A stretch of DNA of 64,000 nucleotides, taken from positions 116,129 through 180,128 of the forward strand of contig JAFGHJ010000004.1 in NCBI GenBank assembly GCA_016930175.1, in the 5' to 3' direction. Under the pieces are notes generated by a model. The model ran no database searches and had not been told where the DNA came from. It was given only the letters and a program-made list of their open reading frames with translations. How positions within the stretch are numbered: the first letter of the stretch is position 1; each line of letters begins with the position of its first letter. Below are positions 18,392-27,549 of the stretch, in pieces. The DNA comes from Caldifarciminota bacterium (GTDB lineage: Bacteria > Hydrothermota > UBA3072). A program made the position numbers and the translations under genes.

Positions 18392-19649
18392 TCATCTTTT
18401 TATTTTTTAAACGAAACAGGGTTTCTCCTGCGTTCGGCACAAGTAGAATTCCTTTATCTTCCTTGTTCTCCCAGTCTGACAAGTTAATCGATTTATAATC
18501 TTTATATTCCAGGTTGATTTTCTTACATCTTTCTTCAGGTATCTTTGTTGCAAGAAAAACGTTTATTCTGGGTTTTTCTATTCCGTTTTCGTAAGTCCCA
18601 ATCCCTTTAACGTGCGTAGAATGTGCTTTTATACCTCCCGGAACCCAGGAAAATTTATTCGCCTGTTTTAGAAAATAATCTCTTACGTGGTATCCGACTT
18701 TATCGATAATTTTGCCGTGTGTATAAGAAACTTCCGTGATGTGGGGGGCGTATATAATCAGTTCTCCTCCGTCTTCCACGATATTTTCGAGCTTATACAT
18801 TACTTTACCCGCAGTCCACAGATCGTCGTACATTTTTGGAGCGATGCCGAGTACTTTTTTAAATGATTTTTCTTTATAGATTATGTTGAGTTTGCTCGAC
18901 AGATCTGCCGCTTTCGCCCACGCTTCTTCGGGCTTTCCGATAAATAATCCGCTTAATTTTTTGTCTTTTATGACAAAACTGAAACAAAGTTTAGGGGTTT
19001 CTATAAGTGAAGAAGCAATATTTATAACTTCTCGAACCGGTGTATCTTTTGTCCCGTTAATTTCAGGATTTGTTATAAGCGCACCGAGCCAGTGAAAGAA
19101 ATGTAAGACTTCCGGACCCGCAATCCCCGGGAAAAAGTATTTGTTTCCTCCTGAAAAGCCTACAACCTCATGTGGAAAGACTGGACCTACGATAATAAGA
19201 AAGTCGTAGCCCAGAATCATTTTGTTGATTTGTACTTCTACGCTTTCTTTTAATAGTCCTTTAGTTATTTCTTCGATTTTGTTCTCGGGTATTACTCCAA
19301 TAGATGTAAGAGAATTTGGATTATCCCATTCGTGATTAAAAAAACCGACAGATTTATATTTCTTTTCTTTCTCTTTCTCTGAAATTCCAACGAGTTTTAG
19401 AATTTGTTCTTTTTTCATAGGAGGATGTGTGCCGAGGGCAACCAGAAAATCCAGTTTTTTGACTTTTTTTCCGAGATTATCGAATATTATCTTAAAAAAA
19501 AGATTTACCGGAGCGGTACGCGTATGGTCCGGGATTACTACGAGTACTCTTTTATCTTTAAAGTCGATATCCGATAGAGCCTGTGTAGAAAGATTGATAA
19601 CTTCCCTGTTAGAAAGAGACCCTTTGTCTAAGCTTTTCCCTATTACCAT
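18366..19649 (-). CDS. LarA-like (DUF2088/nickel-pincer lactate racemase family) protein
   Basis: VVIPDHTRTAP, ALGTHPPM, PHEVVGFSGGNKYFFPG, LHFFHWLGA. Confidence 0.82.
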   Translation of the reverse strand: MVIGKSLDKGSLSNREVINLSTQALSDIDFKDKRVLVVIPDHTRTAPVNLFFKIIFDNLGKKVKKLDFLVALGTHPPMKKEQILKLVGISEKEKEKKYKSVGFFNHEWDNPNSLTSIGVIPENKIEEITKGLLKESVEVQINKMILGYDFLIIVGPVFPHEVVGFSGGNKYFFPGIAGPEVLHFFHWLGALITNPEINGTKDTPVREVINIASSLIETPKLCFSFVIKDKKLSGLFIGKPEEAWAKAADLSSKLNIIYKEKSFKKVLGIAPKMYDDLWTAGKVMYKLENIVEDGGELIIYAPHITEVSYTHGKIIDKVGYHVRDYFLKQANKFSWVPGGIKAHSTHVKGIGTYENGIEKPRINVFLATKIPEERCKKINLEYKDYKSINLSDWENKEDKGILLVPNAGETLFRLKNKKMSEVESERK

Positions 19650-21049
19650 TCTGTGTGAAAGATACCTTCTTTATCTATCCTTTTATAAGTGTGGGCTCCG
19701 AAGTAGTCTCTCTGTCCCTGTATAAGGTTTGCGGGCAGGCGTTCTTTTCTGTAGCTGTCATAATACGCCAGAGAGGTACCTGTCACCATAAACGGTATTC
19801 CGCATTTATTTGCCATCTGTACTACTTTACGAAGAGCGTCCTGCCTGGTATTAAGAATGCCGCTGAAATGTTCGTCGAAGAGTAAGTTAGGCAGTTCGGG
19901 ATTGTTCTCATAGGCTTCCGTTATACTTCCCAGTAGCTTCGATCGGATAATACAGCCTCCTCTCCATATTTTCGCGATATTGCCGATGTTCAAGTTAAAT
20001 TTGTATTGCTTTGAAGCTTCGGTTAAGAGCGAAAGACCCTGAGCATATGCGAGAATTTCTGAGGCGTACAGAGCATCATGTACCATTTCGACGAATTTGT
20101 CCTTATCACCTGCGAATTCAATTTCGGGACCGGAAAGAATTTTAGAGGCTTTTACCCTTTCGGTTTTATAAGCCGAAATGAATCTTGCCTGCACAGCCGC
20201 ATCGATGGATGGAATAGGTACACCTAAATCCATCGCGTTCTGAGACGTCCACTTTCCTGTTCCTTTTTGCGATGCTTCATCGAGTATTAAATCAACAATA
20301 GCTTTGCCTGTTTCTTTGTCTACTTTAGCCAAGATTTTTCCCGTAATTTCGATCAGATATGAGCCGAGGACGTCATCATTCCATTTTGAGAAAAGTCTTG
20401 CTTGTTCTTTTGCGCTTAGATTTAAAACATCTTTCATAAAATCATATGCTTCCACAATAGTCTGCATGATGGAATATTCGATGCCATTATGAACCATCTT
20501 GACATAATGACCCGCGCCTCCCGGACCCATATAATCACAGCATGGTTCTCCTTTTACCTGAGCCGCGATCTTTGTCAATATAGGAGCCAGTTCTTCGTAA
20601 GCTTCTTTATGTCCACCTGGCATAATTGAGGGTCCTTTAAGAGCTCCCTCTTCACCTCCGCTTACACCCGTTCCTATATACATAAGTCCCTTTTCTTCGA
20701 CTTTTTTTAATCTTCGTTCGGTATCTTTGAAATAAGTATTTCCTCCGTCTATCAGAATGTCCCCTTTTGACAGGTGGGGTATAATCTCGTCAATTACTGC
20801 GTCTACTGGTTTGCCGGCTTTAACCATTAGTATGATTTTTCTGGGTTGTTTAATTGATTTGATGAATTCTTCCATCGAGTGAGTTCCGATGAAATTTTTT
20901 CCTTTGGCTCTACCTTCGATTAATTTATCAACTTTTGAAATTGTTCTGTTATAAACGGAAACCGTAAAACCTTTGCTTTCTATATTTAAAGCAAGATTTT
21001 CACCCATTACCGCTAATCCAATCAAACCTATATCAGATTTTTTATCCAC
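19643..21049 (-). CDS. gnd: 6-phosphogluconate dehydrogenase, decarboxylating
   Basis: IGLIGLAVMGENLALNIESKGF, IDGGNTYFKDTERR, GTGVSGGEEGA, GGCIIRS. Confidence 0.97.
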   Translation of the reverse strand: MDKKSDIGLIGLAVMGENLALNIESKGFTVSVYNRTISKVDKLIEGRAKGKNFIGTHSMEEFIKSIKQPRKIILMVKAGKPVDAVIDEIIPHLSKGDILIDGGNTYFKDTERRLKKVEEKGLMYIGTGVSGGEEGALKGPSIMPGGHKEAYEELAPILTKIAAQVKGEPCCDYMGPGGAGHYVKMVHNGIEYSIMQTIVEAYDFMKDVLNLSAKEQARLFSKWNDDVLGSYLIEITGKILAKVDKETGKAIVDLILDEASQKGTGKWTSQNAMDLGVPIPSIDAAVQARFISAYKTERVKASKILSGPEIEFAGDKDKFVEMVHDALYASEILAYAQGLSLLTEASKQYKFNLNIGNIAKIWRGGCIIRSKLLGSITEAYENNPELPNLLFDEHFSGILNTRQDALRKVVQMANKCGIPFMVTGTSLAYYDSYRKERLPANLIQGQRDYFGAHTYKRIDKEGIFHTEW

Positions 21050-21125
21050 TATTAAACCTCCTGATGATTACTTTGTTTTAATCTGTATTTCTTATCGTGT
21101 TGTTCCATATTAAATTACTTTCCCT

Positions 21126-21222
21126 CTTTCGCTGTGCTCTCTGTGTTTTTTCTTTTTTAATACAAAAATTTCTCTGTGTCCTCTGTGGTTAATGTTTTTT
21201 TCTCTGCGTTCTCTGTGGTTGA
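21126..21222. repeat. 9-bp-register repeat cluster (CTCTGTGNN)
   Basis: gctctctgtgtt; ctctgtgtc|ctctgtggtta; ctctgcgtt|ctctgtggtt separated by T-rich spacers. Confidence 0.75.
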
Positions 21223-21231
21223 TTTCTTTCT

Positions 21232-22056
21232 TCAAACCCCGCTGAATGCCGAAAATCCTCCGTCTACCGGTATAACTACTCCGTGAACAAATTCCGCACC
21301 GGGTGAAATTAACCACAGTATGGTGGATATGAGATCGGCAGGCTTTCCGAATCTTTTCATAGGTGTATGTTCTAGGATGGTTTTTCCCCTTTCGGTCAGC
21401 ATTTTATTATCTTTTTTCATTAGCAAGTACTGGTTTTGTCCCGTAAGAAAAAATCCGGGCGCTATGGCGTTGACTCTTATTTTATCCGAGTAATTCTGCG
21501 AAATGTGTACAGCTAGCCACCGGGTAAAGTTGCTGATTGCCGCTTTAGCCGCAGAATATGCGGGGATGTTGGTTAAAGGAGTAAAAGCGTTCATTGAAGA
21601 TATATTTATAATAGTTCCTTCGCCTTTATCCGCAATATATTTTCCGAAGACCTGTGAAGTTAAAAACGTTCCAAGAAAATTCAAATTAAATACGAATTTT
21701 ACGGCTTCTTCCGGTAGATCGAAAAAAGACCGGTCAGGTCCTGTGGTGGCTTCGTCTTTGTTTCCGCCCGCGCCGTTTATCAATATGTCGACCTTACCGA
21801 ATTTCTCTATGGTCTTCTTCGCGGCTTCCTTCAGACTTTCTTTATCCAGTGTATTTGTTTTGATGGCGAGGTTTTCTATACCTTTTTTGTTTAGCTCATT
21901 GCTCAGTTCTTCCATTGCTTCTTCAGAAATATCGAGAATAACAACTTTTCCTCCATGTTTACCTATTGCTTTTGTGATTTCAGAACATAGGGTTCCAGCG
22001 CCGCCTGTAATTACAGCTACCTTTCCTTTAAGATTGAAATATTTTGATAAATCCAT
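21232..22056 (-). CDS. SDR-family oxidoreductase, probable D-mannonate/fructuronate oxidoreductase (UxuB-like SDR)
   Basis: VAVITGGAGTLCSEIT, NGAGG, YSAAKAAI; adjacent to uxaC. Confidence 0.8.
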   Translation of the reverse strand: MDLSKYFNLKGKVAVITGGAGTLCSEITKAIGKHGGKVVILDISEEAMEELSNELNKKGIENLAIKTNTLDKESLKEAAKKTIEKFGKVDILINGAGGNKDEATTGPDRSFFDLPEEAVKFVFNLNFLGTFLTSQVFGKYIADKGEGTIINISSMNAFTPLTNIPAYSAAKAAISNFTRWLAVHISQNYSDKIRVNAIAPGFFLTGQNQYLLMKKDNKMLTERGKTILEHTPMKRFGKPADLISTILWLISPGAEFVHGVVIPVDGGFSAFSGV

Positions 22057-22138
22057 ATTATCATCTCCTTAGCCGGTTAATTTGATTCCCGACTGACCAT
22101 CCGGAAATGTTTCCGTAATATTCTTTATTGCTGAATTT

Positions 22139-23512
22139 TTATTTACTTTTTGAGTCGACAAGATTTTTAACTCTGTGATAGGATACATTTTCAACCAGAT
22201 CCTGTGCTACTATTCTTGGAATTTGACCCTTTTGAACCATTCCGCCCACAACATTGCACAAAACTCTCCTGAACACCTCTGTTCTGGATCCGTAGGATAA
22301 CAGTTTTCGAGAATCGCTTACCATGGTTCCGCAGTTGGAAATCAGGTCGACCGAAGAGACATATTTTAAGTGCGTTTCCATCCCGTATGGACTGTCATTA
22401 AACCACCAGGGTGCGCCGATAATTACCTTGGGGTATGCCCTGGCGATTGTTGTTATAGTAGGTAAGTGAGTTGGATCCAGACAGTATATTACAATATCCA
22501 AATCTTCGCCAAACTCGTTCAGGAAGTATTTAAAACCCACCGCAAAATCGACATTTTGAGTGGATATATCTCCTCCTGAATCGACACCGAGGGTTCCCAG
22601 TAATTTGTTTCTGTAATCTCTTACAGCGCCTATATGAAGTTGGGTAAGCCAGTTTTTCTTCTTATTCAATTTGCCTAATTCATGGAACATAAAAGCCTTA
22701 TAGGCAATTATTTCTTTCTTTTTTAATTTTCCACCTTTGAATGCTCTCCTGTGTATATCGGCAGCGATTTTACCGGATACCGGAAAAGAATAGACGTTTT
22801 CCATACCGTGATCGCTTGAAATACAACCCTGTTCAGCAAAATATTTATGTCTTTTTTCTAAGGCGGACAAAAGACCTGCTAATTGACTTGTATCTTCACC
22901 CGTTTTCTTACCTAATTCTTCCAGAAAATCCTTCCAGATAAAATTTTCGATATTCATTGCTTTATCAGGACGCCAGGTAGGGAGTATTATTGGTTTTTCC
23001 AATTCTTTTTTTGCCTGTTTGTGGTACTGTAAACTGGAAGTCGGCTCATCGGTTGTACACATTAATTCTATTCTCATGTATTTGAGCAAATTTTGAGGAG
23101 TCATGGATTCATCTTCTAAGAGTGCCGCGGTTTTTTCCCAGATGGCATCAGCTGTTTGTTTAGATATGAGTTCGGGTATGCCGAATCTTCTTCTTAGGTC
23201 GAGGTGTATCCACTCGTAAGTGGGATTCCCTCCGAGTTCGGGGAAAATCCCGGCGAGAGCGGTCCATTTTTCTCTGTTTGTTGCTTTTCCCGTAATTTTC
23301 TCTTCATCCACACCCCTTCTTCTCATTAATTCCCAGACGTAATGATCTGTTGCTCCTTCGGCTTCCCATATATCTTTTGCAGGTTTGTTGCGAAGTATTT
23401 CTGCAAGGTCGATATGACTGTGGAGGTCTATTATAGGTAAATCTTTTACCCTCGCGTAGAGCTCCTTCGCATCTGTATTTTCTAAAAGATAATCATCATC
23501 TAAAAAACCCAT
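22139..23512 (-). CDS. uxaC: glucuronate (uronate) isomerase
   Basis: DLPIIDLHSHIDLAEI, RIELMCTTDEPTSSLQYH, IGAPWWFNDSPYGME. Confidence 0.94.
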   Translation of the reverse strand: MGFLDDDYLLENTDAKELYARVKDLPIIDLHSHIDLAEILRNKPAKDIWEAEGATDHYVWELMRRRGVDEEKITGKATNREKWTALAGIFPELGGNPTYEWIHLDLRRRFGIPELISKQTADAIWEKTAALLEDESMTPQNLLKYMRIELMCTTDEPTSSLQYHKQAKKELEKPIILPTWRPDKAMNIENFIWKDFLEELGKKTGEDTSQLAGLLSALEKRHKYFAEQGCISSDHGMENVYSFPVSGKIAADIHRRAFKGGKLKKKEIIAYKAFMFHELGKLNKKKNWLTQLHIGAVRDYRNKLLGTLGVDSGGDISTQNVDFAVGFKYFLNEFGEDLDIVIYCLDPTHLPTITTIARAYPKVIIGAPWWFNDSPYGMETHLKYVSSVDLISNCGTMVSDSRKLLSYGSRTEVFRRVLCNVVGGMVQKGQIPRIVAQDLVENVSYHRVKNLVDSKSK

Positions 23513-23572
23513 ATATAAACTCCATATTTAAAAATTATATTCACGTTTTATTTGCGGTGCTGATTTTTTAAC

Positions 23573-23601
23573 AAGGTAATGTAAATTCCTTGTTCTGTCA
23601 A
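23573..23601 (-). promoter_or_regulatory. promoter for uxaC (TTGACA-17-TACCTT)
   Basis: Minus strand TTGACA GAACAAGGAATTTACAT TACCTT. Confidence 0.6.
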
Positions 23602-23632
23602 GTGTGTTATGCCACACCCACCCCAAATTTTA

Positions 23633-23695
23633 ACCACGAGATTACACTGATTATCACAAGATTTTCACCGCAGAGACGCAGAGAACGCAGAGGAA
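23633..23695. repeat. seven contiguous 9-bp-register units
   Basis: accacgaga|ttacactga|ttatcacaa|gattttcac|cgcagagac|gcagagaac|gcagaggaa. Confidence 0.8.
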
Positions 23696-23718
23696 AATAT
23701 GAAGTAGAGTTTATTGCA

Positions 23719-25977
23719 TTATCTCGCCAGGAGCGCTTTTTTGGTAATCGAATTATCTCCGACTGTTATTTTCAGAAAATAAATGCCTGAAGATATATTT
23801 CTGGCGTCCCATTCTACGCTGTGAGAACCCGCGCTCATTTTTCCGTTTATAAGTTCCGCAACTTCCTGCCCCAGCATGTTATATGCGGATAATCTAACAT
23901 GAGCTGGCTCTGAGAGTTTATAGCTGATATTCGTAATTGAGTTGAACGGGTTGGGATGGTTTTGATTCAAGCTGAATTCAAGCGGAAAGTTCTCCTTTTC
24001 GGGGTATTCTACTATACTTATGTTTCCCGGATGGCGTCCCGGATGAGAATAACTGATTCCGTCGTACCAGGTTCGGCAAATATTGCCAACTTCTACGCCT
24101 GCTGTACCTACCATAATCGCTTCATCGTCGATGAAAACGTTCAGAGTATCATCAGCTTCAATCACAACCCTTCCGATATAAGCTTGATAAAGGAATGTGT
24201 TGCCTTCACCGGTCAATACTAATTCGCTATCATGATCTTCACTCATCACCTGCTTACAGGCCATCTGTCTGAATATTTGCATGTTATCGGGATTCAGTCC
24301 TGCTTTTATTCTCCAGTCGCCGGCGGGGTTTGCCCAGAAGTTTGCCCAGACGTCGTAAGTCCCTTCTTCTATATCGGTTATCTGCGTTTTAATAATAGGT
24401 GCATCTTCAAATCCTATTTCCGCTGATGTCAGTACAGAGTTACCGTTTCCGTAAGAAGTCCTTATGTGCCACTGGTTATCCGCCGCTCCATCATTATCAT
24501 CCGGACCGGTTGTTGTGAGAGTCGAACCATCTGATAGAAATGTATTCTCCGTCGAAGCATCCACATAAGTCATCAGTACGATAGAATCCGATGAATGTTC
24601 GATTAATCCTACAATAGCGGCGTCATATTCTTGAGCTCTGAAATAAGTTCCTCTGAACCACAGTAATGCCATATTGTTTTCGTCCCATTTCGGTATTATA
24701 GGTCGGAAATTGTCACGTTCGGAATTTACAGTAATATCGGTCCAGTCCCAGGTTGCTCCATCATCAGAGCTTACTCCTTTAAATATCTCGCGGACTCCCA
24801 AAAATGTTGCATCGTTGCTTGGATTATAAGGCGTCGAAACATAAATAATGTTGGGGTCGCTCGGATGTATTGCTGCAAGACCCACGTAATCCTCTTCCGA
24901 GAAATACATTTTCTTACCTGCTTTGCACAGATATGTGGATGTCCAGCTCGAGCCGTCAAAACGGCAGTATATGAAGGCATGGTCGGGGTCACTCGAGTTG
25001 CCGCCTGTTCTTGCCGATATTATTGTTGCGATTATTCCGTCCTCGTATGTTTGAACGTCCATATTCCAGCAATGTGTCATCGTGTAACTATTCAAAACCG
25101 TATTGGCTGCAAAGACGGTTGTGAATGTATCAGTCGTTGGAATAAAAGATTTATCATATATGTTGGAGTCGACCTCGGCGCCGAAAGAATTATATACTTT
25201 ACCGTCTTGTATATAAGCGTGATATATGCTGGTATTGTAGTTGCGAGGATGGGTTTCCGTACAGATAAAATCTATTCGGTTGACGCCGTTTCCCCAGTAT
25301 TTGTAGTAACCTTTAGTATATCCTCCCACTCCGATTCCTGCTGTTAATTGGCCACCATATGCCCATCTGTCTCCGCCGTTATCGGAATACATGAAATTGG
25401 GACTCCCTCCGTCGTTGCCGCGTGAAAAGTTGAACATTCTGCCCTCATCTGAGAGATAATATAAGTTAGAGTAAGTGGTCTGGTAATCCGAGCCGCCGGG
25501 TATAGAGTCATCCCAGCTGAATTCGTATTCCGTTCCCCATACGCCTGAATCATATATTCTAAAGAAGGAACTCTCGAGCCCGAAATGAGCGGCGTAAAAA
25601 GCGGTATATTTGCCGTCCGGGCGTACTAAAAGTCCGGGAGCGTGATGGTCGTCGCAATAAAATAGACCACCGCCTTCTCTTAGGGTGTGTCTCTGTGAGG
25701 TCATCGATTCAAGGTCGAAGACAACCGCTTCTACGTCTCCGAAACGCTCAAAATTCCCGCAGCCTGAGTCCGAGGCAATGGAACCGACAACCAACTTTCC
25801 TCCGAGGGTATCGATTACAGCCCGTTCGTCTTGATACCAGCACCAGGCGCCGTTGTCGTTGAACTGAATTAAGTTGCCGTTTACGATGTCCTGGGTCTGA
25901 CCAAGAGCGGTTACACGCAGTAGCATGACTAAAGTTACTGTATGTAAAAATCTATTGTTGATAAATTTGTTGCTCAT
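23719..25977 (-). CDS. secreted BNR_4-repeat protein (possible polysaccharide lyase/hydrolase) with Por/T9SS-type C-terminal tail
   Basis: GAWCWYQDERAVID, DDHHAPGLLVRPDGKYTAFYAAH; tail NHPNPFN...SSGIYFLKITVGDNSITKKALL. Confidence 0.75.
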   Translation of the reverse strand: MSNKFINNRFLHTVTLVMLLRVTALGQTQDIVNGNLIQFNDNGAWCWYQDERAVIDTLGGKLVVGSIASDSGCGNFERFGDVEAVVFDLESMTSQRHTLREGGGLFYCDDHHAPGLLVRPDGKYTAFYAAHFGLESSFFRIYDSGVWGTEYEFSWDDSIPGGSDYQTTYSNLYYLSDEGRMFNFSRGNDGGSPNFMYSDNGGDRWAYGGQLTAGIGVGGYTKGYYKYWGNGVNRIDFICTETHPRNYNTSIYHAYIQDGKVYNSFGAEVDSNIYDKSFIPTTDTFTTVFAANTVLNSYTMTHCWNMDVQTYEDGIIATIISARTGGNSSDPDHAFIYCRFDGSSWTSTYLCKAGKKMYFSEEDYVGLAAIHPSDPNIIYVSTPYNPSNDATFLGVREIFKGVSSDDGATWDWTDITVNSERDNFRPIIPKWDENNMALLWFRGTYFRAQEYDAAIVGLIEHSSDSIVLMTYVDASTENTFLSDGSTLTTTGPDDNDGAADNQWHIRTSYGNGNSVLTSAEIGFEDAPIIKTQITDIEEGTYDVWANFWANPAGDWRIKAGLNPDNMQIFRQMACKQVMSEDHDSELVLTGEGNTFLYQAYIGRVVIEADDTLNVFIDDEAIMVGTAGVEVGNICRTWYDGISYSHPGRHPGNISIVEYPEKENFPLEFSLNQNHPNPFNSITNISYKLSEPAHVRLSAYNMLGQEVAELINGKMSAGSHSVEWDARNISSGIYFLKITVGDNSITKKALLAR

Positions 25978-26041
25978 TTGAAAAGCCTCCTTTAATTTTT
26001 TTATCGACAGAATTTAAAAGAGTAGTTAAGTCATTCGCTAT

Positions 26042-26084
26042 ATTAACCGACGGTTAATACTACTAAAATCTATTTCTCTGTCAA
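26042..26084 (-). promoter_or_regulatory. promoter TTGACA-16-TAGTAT with perfect palindrome ATTAACC-gac-GGTTAAT overlapping -10/start (candidate operator)
   Basis: -35 at 26079-26084, -10 at 26057-26062, palindrome 26042-26058. Confidence 0.6.
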
Positions 26085-26115
26085 GCCTGAAGCCCATCCC
26101 GACCCAATTTCTTAA

Positions 26116-26160
26116 CACAGAGGACACAGAGAGAAGACAAAACACAGAGAACACAGAGAT
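26116..26160. repeat. five contiguous 9-bp-register units
   Basis: cacagagga|cacagagag|aagacaaaa|cacagagaa|cacagagat. Confidence 0.8.
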
Positions 26161-26278
26161 TTTTTGTTGTTTGAAACCCAACCCCCAAATTAATCTCACA
26201 CAAAGCCACAAAGGACACAAAGAAAAACAACAAAATTAATATTAATTATTAAAACCCTCATCCCTTCCCAAAAACAGG

Positions 26279-26384
26279 AACAACAAATTACACGAATATC
26301 ACAAATGATTTTAATGTTTTTGTTTTTTGACTAATGACTGGCGACTGGTGATTGATGACTAAGTTAGACACAAAGAACACAGAG
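26279..26384. repeat. composite repeat, copy 2
   Basis: aacaacaaa|ttacacgaa|tatcacaaa ... gactaat|gactggc|gactggt|gattgat|gact ... acacaaagaacacagag. Confidence 0.85.
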
Positions 26385-26492
26385 TTTATAACTGTTGATC
26401 TGTGGGTCCGTTAGAATGTATTTTGCCCGCCTTCCGCTTGACTAAAAGAAAAGAGTATATAATATATAATAATAAAAAAATTTTCTTAAATA

Positions 26493-27401
26493 TTGGGAGG
26501 TTTTATGGAATCTTTAAAAAACAAAATAAAATACTACTTTCGATCATTTCTCTTTATTTTTATAGCTCTGGCTTTTCTTTTTTCTTGTAAAACGACCAGC
26601 ACCGGACCTACTACCACCACTACAACTATTTATATTCCTCCTGCTCCGCAGGTGGAAGAAAAAGATACTTTAAATGGGGCATCGATAGAACTAAGCGGTG
26701 GAAATTTTGAACTTTCAAATAACGCCTGGGGATATTCCTGTAATTTGGATAGTTGTTATCAGGCAATTATATTGTATACAGATGATAGTTACGGCTGGGA
26801 ATGGAACAGGGATTTAACGGGAGACAATGACCCCAATTATCCTGAAGTTATATGCGGTACTAAACCCTGGGGTACACAAACGGAAGCCGAAATTTTTCCT
26901 ATACAAATTAAAGATATAAATTCGTTTAACGCTGAAATGGATATAGTGTATGGCGCGAGTGGAAATAACTGGAATCTTGCTTTTGAGTTCTGGTTGACAG
27001 AGCAGGAGCCGGGAGGAACTAATGTTGAAGGTTCCATAACAGATGAGGTTATGATATGGTTAGGTTGGGGGACTACACATGATGCAATCACTATAAAAGA
27101 AGATAGTGCCGTTATTGATGGGGAAAACATTTATGATTATGCGCAGTATTATCCTCCATATGAAGAACGTATATGGGATTACCATCAATTCAGAATTTCA
27201 GGTGAACAAAAGATTCCGTCCGAAATAGATTTCAAACTGTTTGTAGATTACATTAAAGATGAATACAATAGGAGTGATACGCTCTGGGTCTCGGGTATGG
27301 AATTGGGCAACGAATACTGGGATTTCACAGAAGGAGCATGTACCGTAAAAGCGCTGACTTATACTGTAAACGGAGAAACCGCTACTAGCGGAGCAGATTA
27401 G
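26493..27401 (+). CDS. GH12-family endo-beta-glucanase/xyloglucanase lipoprotein
   Basis: LFSCKTT lipobox; DEVMIWLGWG (nucleophile region) and WVSGMELGNEYWDFTEG (acid/base region) typical of GH12. Confidence 0.78.
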   Translation: MGGFMESLKNKIKYYFRSFLFIFIALAFLFSCKTTSTGPTTTTTTIYIPPAPQVEEKDTLNGASIELSGGNFELSNNAWGYSCNLDSCYQAIILYTDDSYGWEWNRDLTGDNDPNYPEVICGTKPWGTQTEAEIFPIQIKDINSFNAEMDIVYGASGNNWNLAFEFWLTEQEPGGTNVEGSITDEVMIWLGWGTTHDAITIKEDSAVIDGENIYDYAQYYPPYEERIWDYHQFRISGEQKIPSEIDFKLFVDYIKDEYNRSDTLWVSGMELGNEYWDFTEGACTVKALTYTVNGETATSGAD

Positions 27402-27419
27402 AAACATAGACTAAAAATA

Positions 27420-27446
27420 AAAAAGGGAGAGAAATCTCCCTTTTTT
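27420..27446 (+). terminator. Rho-independent terminator after GH12 gene
   Basis: aaaaagggaga-gaaa-tctcccttttt. Confidence 0.85.
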
Positions 27447-27452
27447 ATCTTT

Positions 27453-27484
27453 GTTGGTGCGTTAGTGCGTTGGTGTGTTGATGA
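27453..27484. repeat. 8-bp-register repeat
   Basis: gttggtgc|gttagtgc|gttggtgt|gttgatga. Confidence 0.8.
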
Positions 27485-27549
27485 GTAAAAAAACAGTAAC
27501 AATAAATCTTTGTGTTCTTTGTGTCTCTGTGTGATATTGATTTTTGGTA

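Noticed and set aside
21110-21316. 68-aa ORF rich in NHRGHREI/HREHSERG
   Set aside because: Translation of the CTCTGTGTT-type 9-bp repeats overlapping the SDR 3' end; composition artefact, not a protein.
24865-25347. 160-aa plus-strand ORF antisense to the BNR_4 gene
   Set aside because: Shadow ORF; no independent support.
26116-26384. CRISPR-like short repeats
   Set aside because: Units are 7-9 bp, contiguous and degenerate with no uniform spacers and no cas genes in the window.
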